From NCBI RefSeq assembly GCF_003967575.1, contig NZ_BIFT01000002.1:2480001-2544000 (forward strand): a DNA stretch of 64,000 nucleotides, written 5' to 3'. Source of the stretch: Dictyobacter alpinus (GTDB taxonomy: Bacteria; Chloroflexota; Ktedonobacteria; Ktedonobacterales; Ktedonobacteraceae). Shown here piece by piece: positions 50,286 through 59,910 of the stretch (position 1 is its first letter; the number at the start of each line of letters is the position of its first letter). Below the pieces are notes generated by a model. It ran no database searches and was not told where the DNA came from. It worked only from the letters and a program-made list of their open reading frames with translations. The translations under genes were made by a program, and so were the position numbers.

Positions 50286-51338
50286 TTAGCGTGTGCGGGC
50301 AATAATGCCGTTATGGGCTTTAATGCGTCCATGCCGCAGGATTTCGAAGCCGTTTTCGTATGCATACAGCCCAAGATGCTTTACATCCATCAATTCTCGA
50401 TAGGCAAAATTCATGATATCGGCGAACAGGGTGTAGAAGATTTTAGACTGTAGCTGTGCGCGTGGCGTGGTCATGATGGCGTAACCGCCAGGTTTGAGAA
50501 AACGGCGATGCATATCCAATGCCAATGGCTTATATTCATCGGGAAAATGTTCGATGAGCCCGATACTGACCACGATATCGAATTCTTTGCCGTATTTCAA
50601 ATCCCGAATGTCTACAACTTCGAAGTCGATATTCATCTCATCACGGTACCAGACCTTAGGTGCGCCGGTGGCCGGATTTTCGCCAAGGAAGGGATAGGCC
50701 TCAGGAAATTCGCCGAAGCGGTTGGTGCGGCAATAGTCATCATAATCTACCAGCACTGCGTGTCCGCCAGGATACATGGCCATCAGTTGCATGGCTTCAT
50801 AGCCGTCGGCCGCTCCGAGGAAGAGAACTTCAGGCTTTTTAACATCCAGACCTTCAAAGAGGGCGCGCTTACCACGAGGATCCCAGACGGCATCTTCGAC
50901 GCGGTGAATCTTATTCCAGACGGTCGCCTGTACTATATCTTCTACCGCTTCAAATGCTTCGTGAAGTTTAAGTGTGCCCAGGCTCGTGCCCAGTGTGCCC
51001 AGCGCAGCCTGGCGGGTAGCCAGGGCATCTGCATCGAAAAGATTTTGGAATGAGCGATTAAACATTTCCCATGAAGTCTGAGGAGGCAATTGCTGGTCAT
51101 GCTCTTTTTCCCAGCGCAACTTCTCCTTTGACCAGCGCTCAACACGGTATGGGCGTCCAATTTTGTCCCAGGATAACTCTTTCCAATCTGAAACAGGATT
51201 AGCCTGATAGAAAACATCTTTACTATGGGTTGGTCGAAGATCCATACGGTAGGTTGGAAGTAGACTGGTCGTGCCAATATCCTGTTCCGTATATGGATGG
51301 GATGCTTGCTTCTCGCTCGTTTGCTGATAAACGTCCAT
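50286..51338 (-). CDS. SAM-dependent class I methyltransferase
   Basis: The protein has 350 residues. The Rossmann core shows EVLFLGAADGYEAMQLMAMY (motif I, here with GAADG), HAVLVDYDDYCRTN, DIRDLKYGKEFDIVVSIGLIEHF (motif IV region) and FLKPGGYAIMTTP. The N-terminal 140 residues are specific to this protein and do not match a family I know. The methyl acceptor is unknown. AAGGGAT lies 8 bp before the ATG. Confidence 0.85.
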   Translation of the reverse strand: MDVYQQTSEKQASHPYTEQDIGTTSLLPTYRMDLRPTHSKDVFYQANPVSDWKELSWDKIGRPYRVERWSKEKLRWEKEHDQQLPPQTSWEMFNRSFQNLFDADALATRQAALGTLGTSLGTLKLHEAFEAVEDIVQATVWNKIHRVEDAVWDPRGKRALFEGLDVKKPEVLFLGAADGYEAMQLMAMYPGGHAVLVDYDDYCRTNRFGEFPEAYPFLGENPATGAPKVWYRDEMNIDFEVVDIRDLKYGKEFDIVVSIGLIEHFPDEYKPLALDMHRRFLKPGGYAIMTTPRAQLQSKIFYTLFADIMNFAYRELMDVKHLGLYAYENGFEILRHGRIKAHNGIIARTR

Positions 51339-51617
51339 TGTTCGATCCCTTCAAGAATGGTTGGTTCTTCGCGTGGGCAACGGTGCCAATCACGCATCCA
51401 ATGAGAGCCATTATTTTGTATGTTGCGGTAAAAAGGTGGCAGGCAAAAACATGCACTCCCGAAATAACTAAAGATATTCCCTTAATTCGAAGTATGCTTG
51501 CCTATTAATGTATTGTCAAGTACCACCTTTTTTGGGAAATCTTTATAAACACAAAATACAAAAATGATACAATACAACCATATACTTTTTGTTTGATCAT
51601 CCAGAAATGGCATCTAC

Positions 51618-51920
51618 TTGATGATTGATACGTTACATTATGTGTATATAGTGCGCTGTAAAGATGATACCCTGTATACGGGCTACACAACGAATGTTGA
51701 GCGGCGTGTCGCCATGCATAATGCTGGCAAAGGCGCTCGCTATACACGCGCACGTTTGCCCGTGGTACTCATGATGAGCTGGCAGTTTGCTTCTAAGGGC
51801 GATGCTCTTCGCACTGAATATGCTTTGAAGCGCTATCCACGCTCGCAAAAATTGCGCTTGCTTGCATCACCTGATTTACTCACTCAAGCTATGTCCGTCA
51901 CCGACTGCACGTTAGAATAG
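51618..51920 (+). CDS. GIY-YIG nuclease-domain protein (UPF0213/YhbQ type)
   Basis: The protein is 100 residues and is a single GIY-YIG domain: HYVYIVRCKDDTLYTGYTTN carries the Y-V-Y and Y-T-G-Y motifs, with R29-like VERRVAMHN and the Glu in RTEYALKRY. The family is a set of small predicted endonucleases with unclear cellular role. No ribosome site is obvious at ATG 51618. Monocistronic. Confidence 0.9.
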   Translation: MMIDTLHYVYIVRCKDDTLYTGYTTNVERRVAMHNAGKGARYTRARLPVVLMMSWQFASKGDALRTEYALKRYPRSQKLRLLASPDLLTQAMSVTDCTLE

Positions 51921-52065
51921 CCTCTGTATACTCATTTAAAGGTGCAGATAAAAGTTAAAGCTGCTTAAAAGGATATGTAGTATAGCGCGTGGATGTGCTA
52001 TATTAAGAAGTAGATAAATAAAATACTATATTCGCTATCTATCTGCATACAGAAAGGTTCGACGC

Positions 52066-53280
52066 ATGCAAATTCCGTCTTTCGTGGATGATTTCACTTT
52101 GCCACCTCTAGTATGGCACGATCAAATGCGTGATTGGTGTAGTACGATGCGGGCGACCGAGCCAGTTAGCTATGATGACCAGCATAAGCAGTGGCGCATT
52201 TTTCGCTATGAGGATCATATTCGCGTCCAGAATGATTATGCTACCTTCTCCTCAGCTCCAGGTCCACAGGAGAGCCAGGAGGCGGCGAACAGCATTCTTG
52301 CTATGGATCCGCCGCGCCATCGCCAGTTGCGCTCATTGGTCACACAGGCCTTCTCTGCCCGCACGATTGCTCAGCTAGCGCCCCGCATTGAACAGCTGGC
52401 CTCAGGCCTGGTCCAGTCCCACCTGGCACGTGGAGAGATGGATGTGGTGACTGACCTGGCTGTACCTTTGCCGATTCTGGTTATCGCTGATATGCTGGGA
52501 TTTCCACGCCACAATTGGGCTGCGGTCAAAAAATGGTCTGACTCGTTGGTCACTGATCCCTCGCTGAGTGATGAGGGTCAGGATGCGGTATCTCCTGAAT
52601 TTTATATAAGCATGTATGAAACTATGGCGCGCACCATCAATGAGCGTCGTCGCTCTCCGCGCGAAGATATTTTGAGCCTGTTGCTAGCGGCCGAGGTGGA
52701 TGGTGAACAGTTAAGTGATGAGGATTTATATGGCTTTTTTGTTACACTTCTAGTGGCAGGCAATATTACGACAACACAATTAATCGGTAATGCCTTTCTG
52801 TGTTTTGAGCGTTATCCTGAAGCCTGGCAGCAGCTGCGACAGGATCCTACGTTGATTTCCACGGCCCTTGAGGAGGTTCTGCGTTATCTGCCACCCAATC
52901 GTGGTACAGGTGGGAATCGTGTTATTATTGGTGGACGAATAGCGACTAAAGATGTATTGTTGGGGGATCAACAGATCCAGCAGGGGGATATTGTGCAGGT
53001 CACGACGATCTCTGCTAACTTTGATGAGTCGCAGTTCCCAGATCCTTTGCGCTTTGATATCCAGCGTACGCCTAATCGTCATCTCTCCTTTGGACATGGT
53101 ATCCACTTTTGTCTGGGTGCGCCTCTGGCCCGCCTGGAGGCAAAGATTGCTTTGGAGACGATGGTGCGATTGGTGCCAGATTGGCGGCATCAGGATCAAG
53201 ATACTTTGCAACAACTGAAAAATCATGTTGTCTTTGGTGTGAAAAGTTTACCAATCCAGTTTGATCGTAGTCACAAATAG
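52066..53280 (+). CDS. Cytochrome P450
   Basis: The protein has 404 residues with all P450 landmarks: MDPPRHRQLRSLVTQAFS (C-helix), the I-helix LLVAGNITTTQLIGN, where the usual acid of AGxET is Asn/Ile, the K-helix ALEEVLRYLPP (ExxR) and heme-binding FGHGIHFCLGAPLARLE with Cys349. This is a soluble class I bacterial P450 that needs ferredoxin and reductase; neither is encoded nearby. The atypical I-helix may change O2 activation. AAAGG lies 8 bp before the ATG. Threonine synthase follows 35 bp downstream on the same strand. Confidence 0.95.
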   Translation: MQIPSFVDDFTLPPLVWHDQMRDWCSTMRATEPVSYDDQHKQWRIFRYEDHIRVQNDYATFSSAPGPQESQEAANSILAMDPPRHRQLRSLVTQAFSARTIAQLAPRIEQLASGLVQSHLARGEMDVVTDLAVPLPILVIADMLGFPRHNWAAVKKWSDSLVTDPSLSDEGQDAVSPEFYISMYETMARTINERRRSPREDILSLLLAAEVDGEQLSDEDLYGFFVTLLVAGNITTTQLIGNAFLCFERYPEAWQQLRQDPTLISTALEEVLRYLPPNRGTGGNRVIIGGRIATKDVLLGDQQIQQGDIVQVTTISANFDESQFPDPLRFDIQRTPNRHLSFGHGIHFCLGAPLARLEAKIALETMVRLVPDWRHQDQDTLQQLKNHVVFGVKSLPIQFDRSHK

Positions 53281-53315
53281 TTTTTCTATCCATCTATCTA
53301 GATAAGGTGCGTCCA

Positions 53316-54524
53316 TTGGCTTTTAGTTTTCTTCAACATCTAGAATGTCCTCGTTGCCATGCTATCTATAATGCAGATGAGCAGGCACACTTATGCTCGT
53401 GCGGCTCGCCGCTTCTGGTGCGCTATGATCTGGCGGCCGTCAAGCAATACTTGAATAAAGAGATGCTACAGCGTCGGGAGCCATCGCTCTGGCGCTATCA
53501 TGAGCTGTTACCGGTGCGCTCTCCTGAACATGTGGTGACCCTGGGAGAGGGTATGACGCCTCTACTCCCGCTGCAGCGTCTGGGGCCGTCGCTGCAGTTG
53601 GATCTCTATGTTAAGGATGAAGGGGTAATTCCTACTGGATCTTTTAAGGCGCGTGGTGCTGCGGTGGGAGTCTCGCGGGCGAAAGAGTTGGGGGTTGAGG
53701 TGCTGGCTATGCCAACTAATGGCAATGCCGGTGGCGCCTGGGCTACCTATGCGGCACGCGCTGGCCTGGATGCGTTTGTGGTCATGCCTGAGGGTGCACC
53801 CTTGATTACCCGCAATGAGTGCGCGATTAGTGGGGCGCATCTTTATCTGGTGAATGGTTTGATTAGCGATGCCGGCGCAATTGTTGGGCGGGCTGTGAAG
53901 TCCCATGGCTGGTATGATGCCTCGACCTTGAAGGAGCCCTATCGTATTGAAGGGAAAAAGACGATGGGCTATGAGATCGCGGAGCAGTTTCAGTGGGAGG
54001 TGCCGGATGTGATTATTTATCCGACTGGTGGCGGCGTAGGCATCATCGGCATCTATAAGGCTCTACAAGAACTGCAACAGCTTGGCTGGATTGGGGAGCG
54101 TTTACCCCGCCTGGTTGCTGTCCAATCCACAGGCTGCGCCCCGATCGTGAAGGCCTGGCAGGAAGGACAGGCCGTTTCTGAATTCTGGAAAGATTCTAGC
54201 ACGATCGCCTTTGGTATTAATGTCCCTAAAGCGCTCGGCGATTTCCTGGTCCTGGATGCTGTTCGCAGCACTGATGGCTATGCCCTGGCCGTAGATGATA
54301 ATGACCTGTTGCAGGCTCAGGCTGATCTTGCCAGTCAGGAAGGCCTCTTTGTGTGTCCTGAGGGTGCGGCCACTCTGGTTGCTGCCCGTCAGTTGCGCGC
54401 CAGTGGCTGGATCAAACCCTCTGAACGGGTCGTATTGCTCAACACTGGTAGTGGCATCAAATATCCTGATACTGTGCAGGTTTCTGTCCCGCTACTTCAA
54501 CCCCAGGATGATCTTCCTGCGTAA
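53316..54524 (+). CDS. thrC: Threonine synthase
   Basis: A PLP enzyme of about 402 residues: an N-terminal zinc-ribbon-like segment CPRCHAIYNADEQAHLCSCG, then VTLGEGMTPLLPL, the PLP lysine in PTGSFKARGAAVG, PTNGNAGGAWATYA and the phosphate loop YPTGGGVGIIG. This is the arrangement of bacterial threonine synthases, which convert O-phosphohomoserine to threonine in the cytoplasm. GTG 53307 is in frame but the spacing from AAGGTG suits TTG 53316. Its closeness to the P450 gene suggests cotranscription without a clear functional link. Confidence 0.9.
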   Translation: MAFSFLQHLECPRCHAIYNADEQAHLCSCGSPLLVRYDLAAVKQYLNKEMLQRREPSLWRYHELLPVRSPEHVVTLGEGMTPLLPLQRLGPSLQLDLYVKDEGVIPTGSFKARGAAVGVSRAKELGVEVLAMPTNGNAGGAWATYAARAGLDAFVVMPEGAPLITRNECAISGAHLYLVNGLISDAGAIVGRAVKSHGWYDASTLKEPYRIEGKKTMGYEIAEQFQWEVPDVIIYPTGGGVGIIGIYKALQELQQLGWIGERLPRLVAVQSTGCAPIVKAWQEGQAVSEFWKDSSTIAFGINVPKALGDFLVLDAVRSTDGYALAVDDNDLLQAQADLASQEGLFVCPEGAATLVAARQLRASGWIKPSERVVLLNTGSGIKYPDTVQVSVPLLQPQDDLPA

Positions 54525-54579
54525 TCCGCTTTCTCGTAACGGCAACCAGCAGGGATACCGTTACGAGTCTGGCTGTTTG

Positions 54580-55554
54580 CTATGCGTGCTGAGTATCTTT
54601 GGCTTTCAGAAATGCCTCGACCTCTGACCGCTTTGGCGGGTCAGCTCCTTCGCGCTGACAATTGAGGGCGGCTGAGGCGGCGGCGAAGCGTAGCATCGCG
54701 GTAACTTTGTCGTCGCTGATAGCGGCCAGATCCGCATGTGTCAGGATCTGCTGATCCGCTAGATAGGTGAGGAGTCCGGCGCAGAAGGTATCACCTGCTC
54801 CAATGGTATCTACGATATCAACGCTGAATCCAGGTATATGTACCGGTCTCTCCCCGCCTTTCCTCAACGCGATCGCCCCTTTGTCGCCACGCGTGATAAC
54901 CACCAGGGCAGGACCCTGCTGGGCCAACTGTCGTAGCGCATCTGTGATGGATTCGCCAGGATGCAACCAATCCAGATCGGCGTCGCTGAGTTTTAAGAGA
55001 TCGGTTTGACTCACCAGTTCCTGCAAGAGTGCGCGGTACTTTGCTTCGTCTTTGACCAGATGTGGACGCAGGTTGGGATCGAGCGAGAGGAGGGCATGGC
55101 CTCTGAGGCGTTGAAAGGTTTTTTTGATGGTCTCGGGCGTAGTTCCCCTTAACAGGCTGATCGAGCCAATATGGAGCATTTTGGTCTCATTAAACAGGTT
55201 GGCTGGCACATCCTCCATTGTCATCAGGGTGTCAGCTGTTCCATCCCCATAAAAATCAAACGAGGCCTGTCCGTTCTCCATGGCCACAAAGGCAAGGGTG
55301 CTATGTCCTTCAGTCGTGCTTAGATAACGTGTATCAATACCATTTTGTTCTATATAATTATGCAAAGTACGACCAAAATAATCTCTGGCTAACTTGCAGG
55401 CAAAGGCGGTAGGCTGGCCCAGGCGAGAAACGCCAACGGCAACATTCAGGATCGAGCCCGCTGGATACATGCGAAATTCATTGCTCTGGCCCGCTTTTTT
55501 GCTAGGAAGAAAATCAATCAAGCATTCTCCCATACAGGTAATCAGTGTTCTCAT
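54580..55554 (-). CDS. PfkB-family carbohydrate kinase (fructokinase-like)
   Basis: The 324-residue protein has the first PfkB signature region (AGSILNVAVGVSRLGQPTAF, with Asn and Gly at the sugar site) and the second, VDTIGAGDTFCAGLLTYL, with the catalytic Asp. The start RTLITCMGECLIDFLPS is typical of fructokinases. It phosphorylates a sugar, probably fructose, at the primary hydroxyl using ATP. ATG 55554 lies 8 bp after AGAGGA. Convergent with threonine synthase. Confidence 0.9.
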   Translation of the reverse strand: MRTLITCMGECLIDFLPSKKAGQSNEFRMYPAGSILNVAVGVSRLGQPTAFACKLARDYFGRTLHNYIEQNGIDTRYLSTTEGHSTLAFVAMENGQASFDFYGDGTADTLMTMEDVPANLFNETKMLHIGSISLLRGTTPETIKKTFQRLRGHALLSLDPNLRPHLVKDEAKYRALLQELVSQTDLLKLSDADLDWLHPGESITDALRQLAQQGPALVVITRGDKGAIALRKGGERPVHIPGFSVDIVDTIGAGDTFCAGLLTYLADQQILTHADLAAISDDKVTAMLRFAAASAALNCQREGADPPKRSEVEAFLKAKDTQHA

Positions 55555-55710
55555 TGATAACATCCTCTTAGAGCTAGCGTCTTTGCGCTTGAAATAAGAT
55601 AAGTGGCATCCTGTTCTTGTGGAGCATTCACTTCCCTTACTACTATAACACTATCATAATTGAAATGGATACGTACTGAGGAAGGCGCGCAAAAGGACGG
55701 ATTTGCTGGA

Positions 55711-57153
55711 TTATTCCGCGAGCTTCTCTATAATGGTTGTGAGTTCCTGCTGGGCCTGTTCGATGTTGCCAGCGAAGATAATGCCCATGGGATGCTTGGC
55801 CATGCGACAAATGATACGGGTGCCGCTGGCCTTTAATTGCTCGTCTTTTTCGGCGATCCGCTCTCTTAATGTAGCCTGATGGATGTGGGGTGGAAAATAG
55901 TATTTGTCGATGGCCTGGATGCGCTGCTGGATTGTGTTGCGCATGTTCTGGATACTGGCTGTTTGCTGATTGGCCCCGATAACGCTTAAAATAGCATCAG
56001 TATAATTTGTCCAGCGTGGATTACATTCGGCGATATAGAGGGACGCTTGTTGTCCACGTCGCTTCTGTAATTCTTCTTCTAGTGAACTCGGCAGCATGAT
56101 GTCGATATTGGCGACGCCACGGATACTCTGGAAATCGATGTTGAAGTGTTGGGCCGTACGTTTGAGGACCTGCTCAAAGCAAGCCAGCGTCTGACTTTCA
56201 TATTCTGCTTGCATGCGTGCGATCGTGGCATTTTTAGGCTGATAGCTGCTGGTCCCGATGCAGGCTTTGCTGCCCTCAGCCTGCAGCTGTCCATTCCAGC
56301 GTAGACTTTCGATCTGTCCATCGATGATAACTACCGACATGCCAGGTGAGTCGCTTAAATCTAGATAGCGGCTCATGACGATCCTGGATTCTTTCTCGAC
56401 ATCCATAGTGTCCAGTAGGATTTTTTGTGCATCCTCCAGCGCTTGCGACCAGTCTGTGTAGAACATGGCCGCCGTTTGTTCACCATTGGGAACTAGAATA
56501 ATGCGCTTTCCGATTGTATATAGCAAGCAGCAGCCATAATTCCCATCGGATTCCGCGGCGCGTAGCATCAAGCCTGGAGGATACGATGGTAGTCCAGCTG
56601 TAGTGATGATTGCTTCAATAGTTTTCAGGAATGCCAATGCCTGTTGTGGCAACTGCTCTATTTGTGCGATCTGATAGTCGGGAGTCTGGAAATTTTGCAG
56701 CTCAAATGTATCCAGCCAGCTATAAAAGTCTGCTTTATTTTTCAACAGATTGACCATCGCAGCGGGAATTCCCCAGGAATTAGCAGCCTGCTCGTTCTGA
56801 ATAAATTTTTGTGACTCTGGTGTGTTGATATACGGAACCACGAGCGTTGAAGTATCGGCTTGTTGCTCCTGACGCAGTTCCTCGGCCGTGATGGCCTTGA
56901 GTTCTTTCTTGAAGAGAGCGCTGAGATAAGCAGTCTGGGTGGTGATATCTTGATTATGTTCTGTCACCAGGATGCGTAGCTTTTCTGCATTTAATGGAAT
57001 GTGCCCACAGCGCTCTCCATAATGCGCCTCTATCTTGTGAATTATTGATGAATGCGAGGCGCGCAACACTCCACTGCCAACATTGTGGAAGCCAACCCCA
57101 ATTTTGGCCGGTGGCTCTAACGCAAAAACCGAGATATCGAGTCTATTCATCAT
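55711..57153 (-). CDS. ATP-grasp-like ligase of unknown substrate
   Basis: A protein of about 480 residues with ATP-grasp features: LLKNKADFYSWLD before the ATP domain, LMLRAAESDGNYGCCLL, RYLDLSDSPGMSVVIIDGQ and a late AECNPRWTNY, where the acidic and Asn residues would bind Mg-ATP. The N-terminal portion (FHNVGSGVLRASHSSIIHKI) looks like the pre-ATP-grasp region of peptide ligases such as the PGM1 type. Its product could be an amide or peptide bond, but no partner biosynthetic gene is next to it. GAGGGG lies before ATG 57153. Confidence 0.65.
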   Translation of the reverse strand: MMNRLDISVFALEPPAKIGVGFHNVGSGVLRASHSSIIHKIEAHYGERCGHIPLNAEKLRILVTEHNQDITTQTAYLSALFKKELKAITAEELRQEQQADTSTLVVPYINTPESQKFIQNEQAANSWGIPAAMVNLLKNKADFYSWLDTFELQNFQTPDYQIAQIEQLPQQALAFLKTIEAIITTAGLPSYPPGLMLRAAESDGNYGCCLLYTIGKRIILVPNGEQTAAMFYTDWSQALEDAQKILLDTMDVEKESRIVMSRYLDLSDSPGMSVVIIDGQIESLRWNGQLQAEGSKACIGTSSYQPKNATIARMQAEYESQTLACFEQVLKRTAQHFNIDFQSIRGVANIDIMLPSSLEEELQKRRGQQASLYIAECNPRWTNYTDAILSVIGANQQTASIQNMRNTIQQRIQAIDKYYFPPHIHQATLRERIAEKDEQLKASGTRIICRMAKHPMGIIFAGNIEQAQQELTTIIEKLAE

Positions 57154-57287
57154 GTTGCCGCCCCTCATCATTAGTAACTCTGCTGGTAGATAAAGTTATT
57201 CTATCTTATATAGGATACATCATGAGCATAACATAATCGTGTGTATCTGAAAACATGCTGGAAAAACGGCTCTCTGTCTGGCTTTCG

Positions 57288-58238
57288 CTAGGATCTATAA
57301 TAGGCTGCGATCGTGTCCATATACAGAGCTATGAAGCGTTCTTTATCTACGTTGATCGAGGCGAGTACGTTTGGCTGGTTGGTGGTAGGGCGAGCTGGAT
57401 CCTGATCAAAATAGGTAATGGTTTGACCCTGGGTATATGTCCCGTTTAGCTCGATGTCTACATAGGCGTTTCGCCAGGTAATCAGCTCGGGCTGAATGGC
57501 TGCTGCCAGGCAGAGGGGATCGTGCATGGCTATGCCGCTGACGCCGCGTTTTTTGCCCATGCCCTCAATATAGGATGTGGCCATGGCCTGCATGCTGCGG
57601 GTGACTGGATGATTGTTTGCTGCGAGGCGCGCAAATTGCTCTTGATCCATTAAAGTATGGTTGGTGACATCGAGTGAGACGAGGCGCAGGGGCCAGCCAG
57701 CGTGCATGACGATATGGGCGGCATGTGGATCCGCGTAAATATTGAATTCTGCGGCTGGCGTGACATTACCAGGAACCTGGAAGGCTCCACCCATAATCAC
57801 TACCTCGCGTACCATTTCTGCAATCTTTGGCTCACAGCGAACGGCCAGGGCGAGATTGGTGAGTGGCCCTAATGCTACAAGGGTGATTTCTCCGGGTGCC
57901 TGCAAGATTGTTTGGATAATGGTTTCGACGGCCTTATTGTGGAGCGGCTCCTGCTGTGGAGCGGGCAATTGGACCCCGCCAATACCATTCTCTCCATGTA
58001 CATGATCCGCGAAGACTGCCTGGCGAATCAGTGGACGGGCACTACCACTGGCGACCGTTGTCTGTGTTGCTCCTGCCAGTTCAAGCAAGGCCAGGGCATT
58101 ATGGGTAGTCATCGAAATTGATACATTACCACTTACTGTTGTTATGCCCTCAATTTGTACTTCTGGTGAAGCTATGGCTAAAAATAGTGCCAGGGCATCA
58201 TCAATGCCTGGATCAGTATCAATCAATAAGCGAAGCAT
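57288..58238 (-). CDS. Inosine/uridine-preferring nucleoside hydrolase
   Basis: The 316-residue protein starts LRLLIDTDPGIDDALAL with the Asp cluster that binds Ca2+ in this family, then HGENGIGGVQLP, ALGPLTNLALA, VVIMGGAFQVPGNVTPAAEFN and, late, MHDPLCLAAAIQPE with the final Asp. It cleaves the N-glycosidic bond of ribonucleosides. ATG 58238 follows AAGGGAG by 6 bp; an upstream in-frame ATG adds a non-conserved tail. Substrate preference cannot be read. Confidence 0.93.
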   Translation of the reverse strand: MLRLLIDTDPGIDDALALFLAIASPEVQIEGITTVSGNVSISMTTHNALALLELAGATQTTVASGSARPLIRQAVFADHVHGENGIGGVQLPAPQQEPLHNKAVETIIQTILQAPGEITLVALGPLTNLALAVRCEPKIAEMVREVVIMGGAFQVPGNVTPAAEFNIYADPHAAHIVMHAGWPLRLVSLDVTNHTLMDQEQFARLAANNHPVTRSMQAMATSYIEGMGKKRGVSGIAMHDPLCLAAAIQPELITWRNAYVDIELNGTYTQGQTITYFDQDPARPTTNQPNVLASINVDKERFIALYMDTIAAYYRS

Positions 58239-58411
58239 ACAGGCTCCCTTTCTATAACTATAGATGTGTATTGCTGGATAGCTACTCATCTATTTTTGTG
58301 CTGGATGAAATAGCGCTCCTAACTCTACCAGGAGCGTTAACTGCTACTATAGCATATCTGGTTGCCTGTATAAATAATCCTACGTACATTGAGCTATTGA
58401 TAACATAACGA

Positions 58412-59395
58412 CTACTGAGATTGTTGTTGTATCTCTTGCTGGATGGCTAGCAGGGCAGTGCGAGCAAATTGTAAATGGTTGTCCTGCGCGAGTGTCAGGG
58501 CCTCTTCAATAACGGTGAGCGCCTTAGCTGGTTGATCTTGCGCTAGATGGAGATAGCTGATATTAAGCAGCGCAAAGACATAGGGCTGCGGCAAATCCAT
58601 CTCTTGTGCCAGCAGGGCGGCTTTCTGATAATATAAAGCAGCCTGATCCATGTCCGCTCGCTTTTGTACAAGGTTGCCAATGGTCAGATATGTGAAGGGG
58701 AGATCAACGCGTAAATTAAGCTCCTCTCGCATCGTCATACCCAGCGTCATCGATTTCATGGCCGCTTCTAAATCCCCTTGCGTCTGTGCATAAGATCCCA
58801 GATGCAACAATATTTCAGCCATTTGTATCTGGTAATTGTGCTGCTCAGCCAGTGTCAGCGCCTTAACAAAATATGTGTGGGCTGAATCATCCTGTCCCAT
58901 ATTTTGATAGACACGGCCAATATTAAACGTCGTTTCGCAGCTTCCACGCTCATCCTGGAGTTGCCTGCGCTTTTCCAATGCATCTTCAAAATACATCAAT
59001 GGTGTAGAAAAATCCGCTTCTAGTTCACTGGCATTGAGCGCCTGGTAATAGAGGGCCTGTCCAGTCCAATCGATAACACTGGCCAGTAATTGTTGATTAT
59101 CAGTTGTTTCCGCAATGGAACGCACCTGTAAAAATGTAGCCAGAGCAGGACCAGCCTCGTGGCCTAGATAAATAATGCTTCTGGTCTGCAAGATGCCTGA
59201 TTGTAAAAGTAGATTTCCTCCGGCTTCAGGTACTACTCCTTTATCCTCTACAAGTTGCATACCTGTATCTAGTAGTTGTCGGGCTTGCTGGAAATGGCCC
59301 AAAAAATAATACATCGTGGCAATATCGCAGATATTTTGTAGCAGGGAAGTATATTGCTCTGTAATTATCTCCAGGGATTGTTTCTGATTGGGCAT
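58412..59395 (-). CDS. TPR-repeat protein
   Basis: The protein is 327 residues, all helical, with at least six TPR units (IATMYYFLGHFQQARQLLDTG, TTFNIGRVYQNMGQDDSAHTY, ILLHLGSYAQTQGDLEAAM, YLTIGNLVQKRADMDQAALYY). No other domain and no signal peptide, so it is a cytoplasmic scaffold or the partner of a regulator. Monocistronic; a long mosaic repeat lies upstream. Confidence 0.85.
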   Translation of the reverse strand: MPNQKQSLEIITEQYTSLLQNICDIATMYYFLGHFQQARQLLDTGMQLVEDKGVVPEAGGNLLLQSGILQTRSIIYLGHEAGPALATFLQVRSIAETTDNQQLLASVIDWTGQALYYQALNASELEADFSTPLMYFEDALEKRRQLQDERGSCETTFNIGRVYQNMGQDDSAHTYFVKALTLAEQHNYQIQMAEILLHLGSYAQTQGDLEAAMKSMTLGMTMREELNLRVDLPFTYLTIGNLVQKRADMDQAALYYQKAALLAQEMDLPQPYVFALLNISYLHLAQDQPAKALTVIEEALTLAQDNHLQFARTALLAIQQEIQQQSQ

Positions 59396-59483
59396 GCCAT
59401 CGTATCCTCATCTCTATAATCTTTCTGTTTATCTTCAGACACTCTAAGAGAGTGTGTCTTACTCCCATGAAATCTATGGACCG

Positions 59484-59645
59484 CTAAGCGTTTTTTCGCG
59501 CCTTTGGCGCTCCAAAGGTTTTACGTGTGGTGTCAAAAAGTGTTATCCGAACACTTTTTGACACCACACGTAAAAAAAACATGGGTCCTTTAGGGCCCGA
59601 GTGCGGCTGGCTGTATGCTTCTTCAAGAGAGTGGGAGTCAGACAC
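59484..59645 (-). repeat. Mosaic palindromic repeat, full copy, inverted
   Basis: Read on the minus strand this repeats the modules of 46714-46875 in order: head (GTGTCTGACTCCCACTC ... CAGCCAGCCGCAC), hairpin GGGCCCTAAAGGACCC (59583-59598), palindrome with 26-bp perfect arms and a 5-nt loop starting TTTTACGTGTGGTGTCAAA (59519-59575), hairpin GCGCCAAAGGCGC (59498-59510) and tail CGAAAAAACG. The outer arms are identical in both copies, but the inner arms differ (AAGTGTT versus TGTTGCGC) in a compensated way, so the pairing itself is conserved. Confidence 0.85.
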
Positions 59646-59910
59646 GTTCTCAACAAATTGTTGTCGTGATAGAGATAGTACGGGCCAGCTTGTATAAAAG
59701 TGTCTCTGGCAAAAATATGTACATTCTGTTACATATTGCTACACATTTTTCGATGATGATTTGCAAAGGTAAAGAAATAATTGTTGGATAAACCTTTTTG
59801 CATTGCTCTACGTGAAATAATACGTAACGTATTGCTGTTATCGATTAGTATAAGCACAGTGTTATTGAATAAATGCTGTTGAAAGCTATAGATACGTCTG
59901 GGAGGTGCAT

